Shown here piece by piece: positions 22,956 to 34,542 of a stretch of DNA of 64,000 bases. The notes beneath the pieces are model-generated. The model did not search any database. It had not been told where the DNA came from and saw nothing but the letters and a program-made list of their open reading frames with translations. Each line of letters begins with the position of its first letter. Positions within the stretch are counted from its first letter, which is position 1. This stretch comes from Isoetes taiwanensis (taxonomy: Eukaryota > Streptophyta > Lycopodiopsida > Isoetales > Isoetaceae): contig JAJEKV010000002.1 of assembly GCA_021234155.1 (NCBI GenBank), forward strand, positions 31,133,234 to 31,197,233. The letters are read 5' to 3'. The position numbers and the translations under genes are program-made.

Positions 22956-24590
22956 GTATGTATGATTATCTGAAAGTTATACACCTCCATTTTTGTTTTG
23001 AAATTTTTATTGCAATTGCATAGAGTGATGCCAGGCTTTGTCAAATACTTTTAGTTCTGAGCATGAATGTGCTTTTGGAGGCCTCGAGGGAATATATGTT
23101 CTACACTTGGTCTCGTGGCTTGTGACAACATGAAATGCTTCAAATAATCAGTAAAACATAAAGCTATGGCTATTGTATCAGGAGGTCGTTAGGTAGAGCT
23201 TCTGAAACATTTTTTAGAGGAAAATGTGGCTACATTGGAAGGGGCCTTGGTCTTGAAGCTTAGTCTGTGGGTATGCACTATGTGCAAACATAATTTGATT
23301 GGAGGGTTTGCATGAGTTGGACTCCCTTTGTATGCCGTCGAGTTGATTATCTAAGGGCTTATGTTGCAAGGTGATCATAAAGTGCTTGAGATCTTGCGTT
23401 GTTTATTAAATTTGCAGCGGAATTGAGTGTGAAAGCCATGCATATGAAATATATCCCGCATGTGAAAGCCATGCATGCACGATATATACCGATTCCATGC
23501 ATGAACACATGGATCCATGTTGATCATCTCCATTTACTCCAATTTAAACCGCCGAAACCACAATTTCACCCAAGATTAATGTAAATGTTGGAGCTTCGCC
23601 AACACCAAGCTAAATGAAGACACATCATGTATTCAAAGAATAGTGTTCTTCTAAGTGCTCCTTGGATAGAGCACAATGTATGTAGCATATTGGATATATT
23701 TTCCATTTGAATAGGAGTAGCATTCTTAGGATGTATCACACACCAAAAACTTGCAATTTTAATGGTGTTTGATTTGGTGGATGTATTGTTGGCAAGGTTG
23801 TAATTAAATAGAGCGAATAAATAAAATATTAGGTAGATTAGAGTTCATATGTGCCCCCTTTTTCTCTAACTCAACATTTCTTACATCCTTATCCGTGCAC
23901 CCCCTTGCCCTCACTTAGGACTTGCACTTTGCCCCAATTTAGTACTTTAACACTGCAATAGTAAATGAGCGGAAGATCTTTAGATATGTACAACCACGGA
24001 ACAATATAGCACATGAAGGTAAAAAATAATGAAATAAAAATGACCAATGTACATAGGGCAACTATGCAAGATTCGCCCCAAGATATGTAGATATAAGGAG
24101 CACATTACGTAACTTGTCATCAGCAATTGGCTCTCTCAGGTGCTCAAATTCTCGCTATTAACAATTGGCTCTCTAGGTGCTCCTCGCTATTTGTTTGCTG
24201 TGGGTTTTTCTTTTCTATGCTGTCAATACATTCATTAATAAAATTCATAAGTCAAACCCCGACTTCTTAAAAATGGGATGTGCGCTAAAAGCCAGAGTCA
24301 CTTGATAGCTAATGTTAGAATATCACAAATTAAAAATAAAGTTGATGCAATGTCTTTGAAACTCATAGTGATGCAAACTACCTACCAAATTGCTAGAGCG
24401 TATAATGTGAAGTTCTTTCGTCTCTTCGCACTTCTAACCGATTAGCTCACCCTCTCAAGAGGAATCTAAGAAAACCTTCAGAGAATCTCACGAATTCTCA
24501 AGTCTTAACTATGCTGGATGGGAAGATCCAGTGTTGGAAGGAAGCAGATGGATATTCGTAAATATTGAAAAGTCCATAAATATAGTACTT
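22956..24590. other. Intergenic, unrecognised
   Basis: AT-rich sequence present only in unit 1. Local duplications include GTGAAAGCCATGCAT twice near 23430-23475 and AATTGGCTCTCT twice near 24126-24170. No coding or RNA feature seen. Confidence 0.4.
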
Positions 24591-24594
24591 TTTG

Positions 24595-24925
24595 GGTGGA
24601 ATATAGGATGCAATCTTCATAAAATCTGAGGGAACCTCATAAAACCTAAGAGAATCTTCATAACCTTAGAGAATCTAAGGATGTCTTTATTGAATCTAAG
24701 GGAATCTAATGGAATCTTCATAGAATTTAAAGGAATATCACAAATGTAAGAGAACCTGAGAGAATCTAATGGAATCTCATAAAATTTAAGAGAATTTAAG
24801 TTCTAAAATGAGCTTTGACCAGAGCCTAAGCATGGAATTGCTAAGAATAGTAGCTTTTGAAAAATCCCTAAAAATGGAATCTAAGGGAATCTTATAAAAT
24901 CTAAGGAAGAATCTTCATAACTCTC
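24595..24925. repeat. Degenerate GAATCTAAGG minisatellite
   Basis: Words GAATCTAAGGGAATCTAATG, GAATCTTCATAAAATCTAAG and variants repeat with irregular 10-30 bp periods. They lie close to the right edge of the unit-1-specific block. Confidence 0.6.
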
Positions 24926-25003
24926 AGAAACCTAGAACATAGACAAACTGGAACATGCATCCACCAGAACATGCACCGTAGGATCGATTAAAAAACTTGT
25001 ATA

Positions 25004-26050
25004 TTTATATTTTTATCCTTAGTAAAAAGCCCAAAGAAATTTGGAACCGTGTTAATAGTTCTTCCTATTGCACATATTTGGTCTCTTTTTTGGCGTGATT
25101 GGACATGTGTAATGCCTTTTAAGCATTGGGAGTTATTTATAATTGAGGGGTTGAATACTTGGGCGATTGTGAAGTAGATGACACCGCATTGATTTGTTCA
25201 TGTCTTTATGAAATTCAAGTGAAATTGATTGTTGATGGTACGTGGTTTCTAATGGTTGACCCGGTGTATGCAGGATTATCGTTTGTAGATGTACATCCGG
25301 CATTGTCAGACATAAGTATCATTTGTACTATAGGCATCCATGAAGTTGTAGAGATTCTGTGAAGTTGTTTTGATCGTACTTTTGTTTGAGATTGTCGGAA
25401 GAGGGAGTTGTAGGAATGTAGGAATGAGATTGGATAACATGCACTTCTTCTATTTCATGACAATCGACTCACCTTTTGCAGTCTTCGCCTTGCTGGTATT
25501 CGATCGTGTATTGTGTCTTATAGACATCAGAAAGGGAACGTCCAATGTTATAGACATCTATACCTATGTAGCCATGAAATCATAACTAATAACAACTTAT
25601 AAATTGAAGGCCCATTGAATTGTATAGAGCTTATTGTAAATCGAGATAATGATGTTAATCCTTGCAAAAGTCAAGGACTTATCATCGTTGGTTATTTTGT
25701 CTATCACATCAATGGACCTCCCATCAACATGGCATAGAATATGAAGATTGTGCAAGTTGCTAGGCGAAAAGGCAGTTTTGATATTACATAGCTTTTGATT
25801 TATAACGTTAGTTCTTTTGCTTTCCCATGTTGGATAAAATAGTGGTGATGTTGAGCATTAGTGGGGGCATTTGTAAACCCAAGATGATGTCAATGGTTCT
25901 TGTAAATGCCTTTATGGTTAAGAAATCGTTTGAAATGTATAGGTATGCTAGGCACTTTCTAAACATATATAAGGCAGCTTCCTTCTTTTTTGTTTGATGG
26001 AATATTTCCGTTCCAAAAAAAAAAAAACTGAGAGCACCACGTGTACTTCG
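25004..26050. other. Conserved block F, unit 1 copy
   Basis: Matches 42420-43455 and 59895-60872 closely. The best conserved frame is about 63 codons on the plus strand (GSCRNVGMRLDNMHFFYFM), but copies differ by frameshifts and stops, and similarity extends equally through non-coding parts. I see no domain. Similarity reflects recent duplication and not selection on a protein. Confidence 0.6.
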
Positions 26051-26250
26051 AAAATATAGCTAAAAAAAATTAAAAAGAGTGACTGAATGATGTGACCTTT
26101 TCTTGCTCTGCAAGCAAGCCCGTTCTTGCTCTGCAAACTTCACGGTATTGCGGCGATCCTAGTTTCCGAGATTTCTTGGATCACTGTCAGTTCCGGATCG
26201 TTTCTTAGGCGATTACGAAAGGGCAGGGTGCAGATCCGGCGTTACTAACT

Positions 26251-26804
26251 ATGAGGACCCTGAAAGCCTTTGTTATGAGATTAGAGATGGCAAATATTGA
26301 GCTCTGGCCGAATATCAGAGATGCCTTCCCTGCTCGGCCAGAAGAAAATAAGTCATCATAATACTCTGTTGTTGGAGAAGTAACAACTGATTTTAAAAAG
26401 TTGAGCTTCTGGGAACGTTTTTCACAAGCATGGAATTTCCTCTTCCCTCCCAAAAGGACGGCATCATCTAATGCTGAGATTGCAAAACAAAGATTGAGAA
26501 TAATTCTTATAGTGGCCAGTTGTCTTTGTCGGTGATGAGACAAAGCGGAAAATTGTGTCAAACATAATTGATGCGCTTTCAAATTTTGTAGAAATAGAGT
26601 CCCAGGAGAAGGTCCGACAATGTGGCTCTTGATCCTAATCTTGGAATCGTATACTCTGTCCACAGTTCTGTCACGTCAAGTGAAACCCGGTATGAAGACT
26701 ACAACGACAAGCTTCGGGAATATTGATCTTGGTGAAGGACTTGGTGGGATGAGAACTGCGATGTGACCTTTGAATATCCGAAGCAAAAAAGAATGAAGCG
26801 ATGA
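26251..26804 (+). pseudogene. minE copy 1, nonsense-disrupted
   Basis: Counterpart of the intact minE at 43680-44228, in the same place relative to block F. The start and first 36 codons match. A TAA at 26359-26361 then ends the frame inside the variable N-terminal part. Further on, several indels shift the frame through the MinE core (around 26512-26540, 26600-26640, 26655-26700), although IAKQRLR and the segment around KRKIVSNIIDALSNF remain readable. Several differences from copy 2 are CAG or CTG words read as CG (CCGAAGC here, CCAGAAGC there). Some breaks may therefore be sequence error, but the number of changes favours decay. Confidence 0.75.
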
Positions 26805-26891
26805 AACTATGATAGGCGGAGGATGCGTGCAAATGGTAAAAGCTTCGGGGAGTCTTGTTGTTATTCGGTGTATATCCACGGAACATATCGT

Positions 26892-26913
26892 ATAATAATA
26901 ATAATAATAATAT
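26892..26913. repeat. TAA microsatellite in minE 3' flank
   Basis: About seven TAA units downstream of minE copy 1. The unit 2 counterpart near 44317-44332 has fewer. A simple copy-length marker between units. Confidence 0.85.
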
Positions 26914-27227
26914 ATAGTTGGAGAGGGAATAATGACCGCCACTTGTTTTGAGATTGTTCTTGATTGCAACCTCCTGTTGTAGGTGGGTATTATAAGTTAA
27001 GCCCAAAGACTTACGGGTGAATATGCAAAGTCTTTTCCTTGATTGAATATCATCAATGCATATGTAAAGTACCTATATAATTATCGAAAACGTCACAGTA
27101 ATAAATAAGAAAGCTCATGTGTATGCGTAACTAGAATTGTACTAGTGTGCAAAACCGAGAAGATTGAAGGAGCCGATCAAGTTAGTTCAAATTATACTCT
27201 TGGATTTGGGTTAGACTCCCAATGATG

Positions 27228-27318
27228 GGAAACCTCCCCATTTTCCTCTTTAGAAACCTCCCGACTTTCGGCTAAAGCACGGGAGGTTTTCTAATATAAC
27301 TAACACAGGGAGGTTTCC
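27228..27318. repeat. Left subterminal GGAAACCTCCC repeats
   Basis: Four copies in alternating orientation at about 27228, 27253, 27280 and 27308. The middle pair can form a hairpin. Arrays like this often bind transposase near element ends. Confidence 0.8.
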
Positions 27319-27740
27319 ACATGATTCTAAAAATATGATAATCTTTCTATTTATGATGAGCGACTATTCATAATGATCTAGATGTCCAAATTTAAAGAAA
27401 GCTTTTAAATATGGCTTTCCTATTCCAATTGTACATCGCATTCTTGAAGCATTTGTAGCGGCATCTGGAGGCGATTCAATTAAGCGGCATCGGTTTGTTA
27501 CGGAGCGAGCGGCATCGGTTTGTTGGAGGCGGGGTTTGTTCTTGCGGGGTTTGTTCTTGTCATGATTTCTTTGCGGTAGCTTTTTTACTACCGATTCTTA
27601 CAGGACTTTGTTCTTGCATGACTCTTGCGAGGGCACGATTTTGGCATCATGCCTTATATGTACATTCGACAACTCTAATCTAGGTAACACATTGATCCTT
27701 TGAAATATTAAGATCTGCCACAAGCGTAGTTCAGGAGGAA

Positions 27741-28853
27741 ATGGCCACCAGTGATGAAATCGCCACAGCCACCCTTACGAACTCTCAGACATCATATTCC
27801 TATCATCCCTATCATCCCACGCTCACGGTTCTAGAAGTTTTTCTTGGACAAATCGAATCTTGGAGATCTGTTTCTAGCGGTAGAGTCGATCTTGGGATGG
27901 CGTTGGAATTCCTTCAAGGTAATTCCATTTTATATCTCGCCTTTTGTATTAAGCTTTTTTCGGTCTCTATGCACGCTCTTCAAAGGTAATCCCATAACTC
28001 TGCCTTTTTGTATTCGTTTTGGCCTATTTTCTTAATCTATATGCCCTTTGAATCGACCATTTTGTTTGTGTTCTTGGTTCACAAGTTCTTGTCTTTTTAT
28101 GCTAGCTGTTTATAGTGATTTGCAGCCCTCGACACCCCCACGCCCGATCTGAACATTGATTTGGGAAAACACCACCCCTCGATATCTGTAATTGACAAAT
28201 TCGCATATTGGATTGTCAAATTCCTTAGAGTCCCCTCTGATTTGTTTTCGAGGTAAATTGAACTTTGGTGTTAATTGATTCATTATGTTGACCTTGAATG
28301 CTAATTTTGTTTTATGTCGAGATCTGAGAGAAGGTATAAGAAACGAGCGGTTATGTTAGAGACCATTGCGGTGTTCGGTATGGTAGGAGGCATGTTCTTT
28401 GGATTTAAGATCATTGAGGCGAATGGAGCATAGTGGTGGATGGATCAAAGCTCTTTTGGAGGAGGCGGAAAACGAAAGGATGCATCTTATGACATTCATG
28501 GATGTCATCCAACCAGCTTGGTATGAGAGGGCAATTGTTGTTATGGTGCAAGGTGTTTTTTTTTGTCTACTTGTTATGTTATGTACTTTCTCCAACACTT
28601 GCTCATCGAATTGTCGGTTATTTGGAAGAGGAAGCTGTATACTCTTAGGCAGATGTAGCACACCATCGTGATGTAAACCATCATGCATCGGTAGGGAATT
28701 CTTGTTTCTTTTGTTTGTTGCTCACAGTGTTGATGGAAAAAATGTGGGTTTTTGTTGCGGGATATTAGCATGCTTGGCAAGCAGTTAAAGGAGTCCTCTG
28801 CACCAGTTAGCTATGATGCTGAGGCTATAGGTGCATCAAAGTCAAAGAGATGA
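27741..28853 (+). pseudogene. AOX: Alternative oxidase copy with introns, inside MULE
   Basis: Parent function: mitochondrial inner-membrane ubiquinol oxidase with a di-iron centre. Exon 1 is 27741-27918 (MATSDEIATATL). Exon 2 is 28126-28252, ending AYWIVKFLRVPSDLFS. Exon 3 is 28331-28690, with [49 protein letters not shown] and [11 protein letters not shown]. Exon 4 is 28761-28853 (GKQLKESSAPVSYDAEAIG). Phases agree across introns 1 and 2. Defects are: an extra T near 28395; a 9-T run at 28556-28564 that shifts frame; a TAG at 28646-28648; loss of about 40 codons between LEEEA and the last motif; ADVAHH where the family has DEAHH, losing an iron-ligand Glu; and a final acceptor reading CGG instead of CAG. 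Retained introns show DNA-level capture, not retroposition. It is probably non-functional. Confidence 0.85.
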
Positions 28854-29300
28854 AGCAATCAAGTTATGAGTGATAAGGTGGTGAAGTGTCTTAATACTTA
28901 CAGTAACTTCCATCTTTTTATTTGCATGAAAGAAAGGATGGAGATCTTTATGTCCAAGCTATTTTGAAGGCCTTAAAACATGAGTCATGGCGATAAAACA
29001 CTACACTTGTTAATAAAAATCTTAATTAATGTTTTGCCAGTATGCTTGTATGATTGAAGTAAGTTTCATGAAGTTTGCTTCATGACTTCCTGTATCTGAT
29101 ATCTTGCTTGTACTCATTTTTGATGTGGAAATATATGTCTAAATTGAATGCTTTCTAGCCATCTTATGTCTTATTCTCTCCTAATCTCTCCTCTCTGTTA
29201 TCTTATCTGTTTTTGGAGTTTGAGATATTATGTTCTCATAATCGTGTTTGTTAAATCTGTAAAGATTACATGCACATGGTTAGGCGCGGTATAAGAAACT
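28854..29300. other. MULE interior, non-coding
   Basis: AT-rich spacer between the alternative oxidase copy and the zinc-finger fragment. No feature recognised. It may hold flanking DNA captured with either gene. Confidence 0.4.
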
Positions 29301-29589
29301 TTATGCGAGGCCTCCAGGTTCCCTAAGACATACAGGGCAAGAAACCTGGCCTCGGCCATTACAAAGAGTGCATCTTCCCTCTGGGACTCGTTTTGCTTGT
29401 ACAAAGTTATTCCAAAAACCAGGGCTGGTTTGCTTCCGTGAAAATGTAACCTTCCCTTGAGTTGATTGAAGGTATATAGGTGGATATGATCCATGATTGT
29501 CATAATCACCAGTAGGTGTTACATGGTCTTCATCATCTACATCCTCAAAACCTGCAGCATTGTCAACATTATCAAAAGCAAAATCACTT
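29301..29589 (-). pseudogene. DnaJ-type cysteine-rich zinc-finger fragment in MULE
   Basis: The minus strand is open for about 96 codons without an ATG, so it is an exon piece and not a gene. An acidic stretch (GFEDVDDEDHVTPTGDYDN) leads into the motif RCTLCNGRGQVSCPVC, two CxxC pairs with GxG as in the DnaJ central zinc-binding domain, then a stop at 29301-29303. Plant chloroplast proteins with stand-alone DnaJ-like zinc fingers act in protein folding and photosystem assembly; which of them is the parent is not clear. No J domain is present. It is oriented opposite to the alternative oxidase copy, which is expected for independent captures by one MULE. Confidence 0.6.
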
Positions 29590-29829
29590 ACGATTTGCTT
29601 GAATCATATAGGGATGAATCGGTGGAGATATCATCTTCAACTCCCTCATACGTTACGCTCCAAATCCATGAGATAAATAACAACATCAAAGGAGCGAAAG
29701 ATGAAATAGTCGATGGGAATCCGCGGCGGACGGATGAATTAAAATGGTTGAAGGAAGAACTTCGTAGGGATGATTTACTTGAAGAAAAAGCTTGGATGAA
29801 TTGTTGATAGGCGATTTGCTTCAAGAAAT
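29590..29829 (+). other. Unrecognised open frame in MULE
   Basis: Open frame ending at 29807, highly charged near its end (DELKWLKEELRRDDLLEEKAW). It has no homology I can name. It could be a third captured piece or chance, since the minus strand is also open for 82 codons here. Confidence 0.25.
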
Positions 29830-29860
29830 AGCTCACTTTGAAATTTTATAGATATTTTGT

Positions 29861-30212
29861 GAAACCTCCCTAGTTTCTTTGGAAAGTTGGGGGAGGTTTC
29901 CATAAATAAAAATAAAAATAGTCATTAATGTTGGCAACCACCGATGGATTTTACTAGCGCGAGGGGCCAGATACAGGGGGCTAGTCTTGGTCTTCGTGCA
30001 AATTTAGAAACCTTTTCTTTTCTTTTTTTTGGAAACCTCCCCACCTTTCCATGGAAACCTCCCCACCTTTCCCAGAAACCTCCATTTTTCTTAATTGGAA
30101 ACCTCCCCGGTCATCCAAGAAAGCTGGGGAGGTTTCCGCCGAAAAAAAAAATGGAGGTTTCCATGGAAACCCTCCTGAGGGGAGGTTTCGAGGGAAAGAT
30201 GGGGAGGTTTCC
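29861..30212. repeat. Right subterminal GGAAACCTCCC repeats
   Basis: About eleven copies of GGAAACCTCCC or its complement between 29861 and 30212, in both orientations. They mirror the left-end array and leave the last 40 bp as the terminal inverted repeat. Confidence 0.85.
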
Positions 30213-30260
30213 ATTGGAGCCCAACCCAAATCGGGCGTAGAAAAACCATCCGATCAAGTT

Positions 30261-33200
30261 GGATTGAACATGTTCAACCAGAGGCATCACATGAAAATCT
30301 GGTGGCTCACATAATGAAGTCAACAATCTGATTTGGCGTTGTTTTCCTTCCATATCTAGCAACTTTTTTACTTATTGGAGCTCTCAAGCTTTGGATTAGC
30401 CCAGTAGGATATCTTGCTTCCTATAGAAGCGGACTTCTTTGACATTTCTTCTATTTCTATGCGCATTCTTTTGCATCTGAGGGCAATCCTTTTCTTCCCC
30501 TTGGATGAAGGAAATTAAGCCTCTTATTAGTGCATCGGAATAGAATGGTTCATCTTCTCTTGAGATGAAATTTCATATGACCACGATGGATTTAGCGATG
30601 AATCGTACAAAAAAACTCTATGATCTCTGTTTTTAGGCCTCACGAAAAACACACTCTATTTTCTTCAATCTTTGAATTCACTTTTACATCCAAGTGAAGA
30701 GGATAAGACAAAAATTTACAAACCATCCCATGGCGTGAAATTCGGGCCATGAATTGCCACAATATTTGGCGGCATGCCATGGCAAAAGGGAGCATGAAGC
30801 TGCAAAATGGATTGTTGGAATGAGGAGCATGTCTAAAGCGAGAAAAAAGGCGCTATTTTAAGCTAGGATCTTAGCGGTAAAATAGAAGATTTTGCACAGT
30901 TGTTTATAGTTACCAACTGGATTTTTGGCTCAAAATACGCTATGTTGCCTAGTTGATATACTTGGTATTGATTCGGACTCCATCCTCATTTTGCCTTTTT
31001 ACGGCTGGCGATTTGTGGCCATATGAATGATTTGCCCCACGAGGTCCATTTCGAGCTTGTTTGTGCCTCCTTTAACCGTTCTTAAGTTGTTAGTTTCCTT
31101 CTTTCCATTTTCGAATTGCTAAAGACTAGGCTCCAGCATCCATTGTTTTCGGATCTATCGTAACGCAACCGATAATTGTTGCCATGTAATCAAGCAATTT
31201 AGAAATATTAATATATTGACATTCATAGAATGCACAATTCTGGATAATGATCTTCAACTTTTTGGTCCCCTGATCTCTGAAATAGGATCTCACAAACTAT
31301 CAATAGTTGCTCTAAAATTTGCATTTAAGATGAGTCTTTGCTTTCTATCTTCTGCCTAGGATTTTGCTTGAAAAGAACATACTAGGTAGCACATAATTGT
31401 ATCTTCTTTCATATTTGTGTATTCCATCGGAAGGTTGAGGTTGCTTATCAAGTTCCACAATTGGATAATAATAGGTCCATAGTTCATAGTTTCTAAAACT
31501 CTTAAAAACCCAATGCACCATCCCATTCAAACTAAGCGATTTAGGGGTTTAAATGTTCTTGCCTATTAACTATTAGGCGGCATTTAACACTCATCGGATT
31601 ATTATTTTCGGAACATTTCATTTTGAAATCACACCAAGTTTGTAAAGAGAAATGGCATTGATAAATTTCTTGTATATCATAATTGAAATGTATTGAAACA
31701 TTTTAAACATGTTCTTGTATTGTCACTATCTTTTTTGCTAATGCTACATGTGATGGTGTATTAACTTAAGCAAATCGTTGATTTAAGAGCAAATTATATC
31801 AAAAAGGTAATATTATACAAAGCATTGCTCAAATTCTTACCTTTGAGATTCTTGCCTTTGGGTTGGAGCATTTGACATACATCCATGAGTTGAACAAATT
31901 GTTTTATAAAGTAAAAATGCATCTCGAGTAATTTGGAAGTTGGAACCCATGTTATTATGTGATAAAACTACTTGTGGTCATAATTTTCCATAATGGTTTT
32001 ATGTTTTCTCAAATATATCAGTAGGGAGCCATTATGATAATTTTTGGAAAGGTGTTTTCCAAATAGCCATGTGGATGCTATTAGATCTGACGAAACTACG
32101 AATTTTAATACCTAACAGTAGCAGAAGATGAGGAAACTCTAGCAAAACCACTGCTAAGAAAAGTGAATATTCAAAAAATTATGCCATCATTTCACCTCGC
32201 TTCCATTATGGGTACATTCTTCTGCGGTAGTCGAAAATCGTGAATAGTGGCTCAAAAACATTTTCTCTGGATGACAAAAAAATTTCCAGCCTTATCCATA
32301 TATAAAGCGAAAGGCCAAATATTCCATGTACAAGGAATGCCCACTTCCAGGGAAAAGGAGGATTTTTGAAACAGGCCATAGTTGGATCCCAAAACAATCC
32401 CTGGAATATGCCAGATCAAGGATGGAGGAATTTATACCTCACACCCCTATATAGCAAAAAGCTCCCCATACGGCATCAAATACATATGGAAATCTCTCCC
32501 TAATGCAAGCACATGATGTGACCGTTGCTGCCAAAGCAAACAACCTCTCCCATGACATTAATTACCAATAGTAGGAATCCGTGCAAAAGAACATATGCAT
32601 GGATCCCATGAGCAATATGAAAGATTGACATAACAGAATGGCTGGCATAGAATGTGTAGCAAGTGCTGCATAATCAGACAAATTTGAAGATAAATGGAAA
32701 GTGCAAAAAATCCTGCAATTCCTGCAACTCGAACACAACAGTGGCAATACTCTTATCATAGTTGACAATTCCTATTTATTCTGCAATACAAATAGTAGAC
32801 TGCATGTTGGCTCTCTCCCAGCAGTGTTCTTACCAAAGGCCAACTTTCAGAAAATGGCACCCTATGACTCACCAAGGCCTTTTGCAACGAACCATCATTC
32901 ATTTAATTTCGGTTTATGTCAGAAAATTGGGTCATTTTTGGGCATGCCACTTTTCCCGTGCGTGGCTTTTTTCGTCCGTGGAAGCGCTTCCCGCCTAAAC
33001 TAACTCAAATTTTTTTCCCTCGTAGCATTTCCCCCTGATTTTTTTTTAACCTTTCTTCTATTGTGCACCAAAATTTTTCATGCCTCTTTTCTTCACGTTT
33101 TCTCTCTGCTGCCTCCGACCTCCGCTCCGACCTCTGCTCCGACTCTAGTGATGGCATACTTTGCTGTGGGCGAAAACCCAAAGAGCAGTGGCCGGAATGG

Positions 33201-33560
33201 CGGAATCGAGAAAAATTTTGCCGGATTTTGAGCATGGGTATGTGGGTGAGTGGCTGGGCGAAAAATCGGAGGAGATCGGCGGCGGTGGCATGAGCAAAAG
33301 GCAATTTGGATTTTGAATAGAAGCGGCGGTTTGGGCGGGGGGCAGTAGGAGTTTTGGCGGCCCGGCCGGTTTGGGGCATGGGCAGCTGTATTTTGGATGG
33401 AAACCACAGGATATGGCTGAACCTTTCCTATATTGACAACATGCTATAGCTCCTTTCAGAAGGTTTTTTTGTAAGAGCTCCACTGCCTTGCAATCTTAAT
33501 TTTTATTGCTTTCTTCCTAGAGTTTATTTTAATCTAATAGGCTAGTTCTTGGTCTTTGGT
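30261..33560. other. Unit 1 AT-rich block downstream of minE
   Basis: Aligns with 44600-48225 in unit 2; its last part also aligns with 60877-61857 in unit 3. Small frames are shared by units 1 and 2, for example a 61-codon minus frame at 31345-31530 (matching 45691-45876) with KYERRYN and SMFFSSKIL. They have no domain, and similarity is no better in frames than outside them. The part 33060-33420 is GC-richer with a possible exon-like start, but the two copies disagree in frame. No gene is called. Confidence 0.4.
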
Positions 33561-33673
33561 TCTTAATTTGCTTGCAGCTAGATAATGATTCCACGTTTTT
33601 CTGGAAAACCCAAGCAGAGACATGCAATGGGCTACAACTAAACTCTGTTTGCAGACCTTTGTCATCTGAAGTC

Positions 33674-34384
33674 TTGCTGGCAGGCATCTGCAGTCATGAG
33701 CATAGGCTTGTGAATTCTATGTATAGGCTGCTTGTCAATAGTGATATCCTTCCGCCATCCACTAGGTGGTCCCTTCAGCTTTCACCTCCTAATTGGAGAC
33801 GTATGTGGACTTGGGCTTGGGATAAACTACTCCATCCTAAGGTGGCTGTGCTTTGGTGGCAGATTCTTCACATTGTCCACAGATTTGATCCTCGAGTGTC
33901 AGCACTCTGCCCACTGTGCAAGCTAAGGGACAAGACCATTGAGCATTGTTTCTTTTTATGTGTTCATCTCCAGCCTGTTTGGTCTTGGCTGCTTTCTCTT
34001 TTTCATGTGACATTGACAAGTCAGCAAGTGCTTCTGGCTGTCTATCCGGATACTTGGAATAAGTTGCGGAGCCAAGCATTTCATTTAGCATCAGGATGGT
34101 TGTTATGGTCCATCTGGAAGCGCAGAAGACTGTCTATCTTTCAGGGTTTGGATATTCCTCCGGCAGTTGTCCTCCAGAATTGTTAAGGCTTACCATTGCT
34201 CTTCGCTTGCTCCTGCCAAGCGACAATTGATATTTGAGTCATGTTTGAGTGTGTTGTCTTATGCATAGGCTGTGGTTCTACTCAGTGGATCATGATTATC
34301 CTCTGAGACTTTATTCCCGCCTCTGCATTTGTATTTTGCTTTTTGGCTTGGAGTTTCAATAAAGTTTGTCGTCCTTCAAAAAAC
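33674..34384 (+). mobile_element. 5'-truncated LINE insertion in unit 1
   Basis: Absent from unit 2 (compare 48284-48410). The open frame to 34186 encodes the reverse-transcriptase zinc-binding domain of plant L1-type LINEs: tryptophan-rich WDKLLHPKVAVLWWQILH, then CPLCKLRDKTIEHCFFLC (CxxC...HxxxxC), then a VWSWLLSLF stretch. The 3' UTR ends AATAAAGTTTGTCGTCC and a short A-run near 34378. Catalytic domains are missing, as is common for truncated LINEs. Insertion also replaced about 115 bp that unit 2 still has. Confidence 0.75.
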
Positions 34385-34542
34385 AAAATGGTGTTTTCAT
34401 ATATATACAATAGGCAAATTGACTGGATTCCTTGAGCTTTACATGCAAAGTACTACCCTGCAGTTGAATTAAAGCCCCTTGGTCAGATCTTCTATAGCAT
34501 AGGAGTCAAAGCTTCAAAGCCCCAAATCAGTGTTTTTAGTTA

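Larger units (their letters stand above)
27184..30249. mobile_element. Pack-MULE-like element with captured genes
   Basis: A 3066-bp insertion absent from unit 2, which has the uninterrupted target near 44602. It is flanked by a perfect CCGATCAAGTT repeat (27173-27183 and 30250-30260); the true duplication may be the 9 bp typical of Mutator-like elements plus chance identity. Inverted ends share GATTTGGGTT(A/G)G(A/G)CTCC and AAACCTCCCC (left 27203-27239, right complement about 30200-30231). The outermost 19 bp match poorly. Many GGAAACCTCCCC words in both orientations lie inside each end. No transposase frame is present. The interior carries an intron-containing alternative oxidase copy and, on the other strand, a DnaJ-type zinc-finger fragment, so it is non-autonomous and gene-capturing. 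Confidence 0.8.

Noticed and set aside
25370-25585. Block F frame as a gene
   Set aside because: The frame differs among the three copies and non-coding sequence around it is equally conserved.
26892-26913. Regular repeats as a CRISPR-like array
   Set aside because: No spacer-repeat structure occurs anywhere in the window; this is a simple microsatellite in a plant nuclear genome.
29981-30362. Several 80-98 codon frames at the MULE right end
   Set aside because: They are translations of the GGAAACCTCCC repeats.
33063-33483. Overlapping frames of 76-124 codons, also 47696-48119
   Set aside because: Units 1 and 2 disagree in frame here, and frames are open on both strands because of GC-rich composition.
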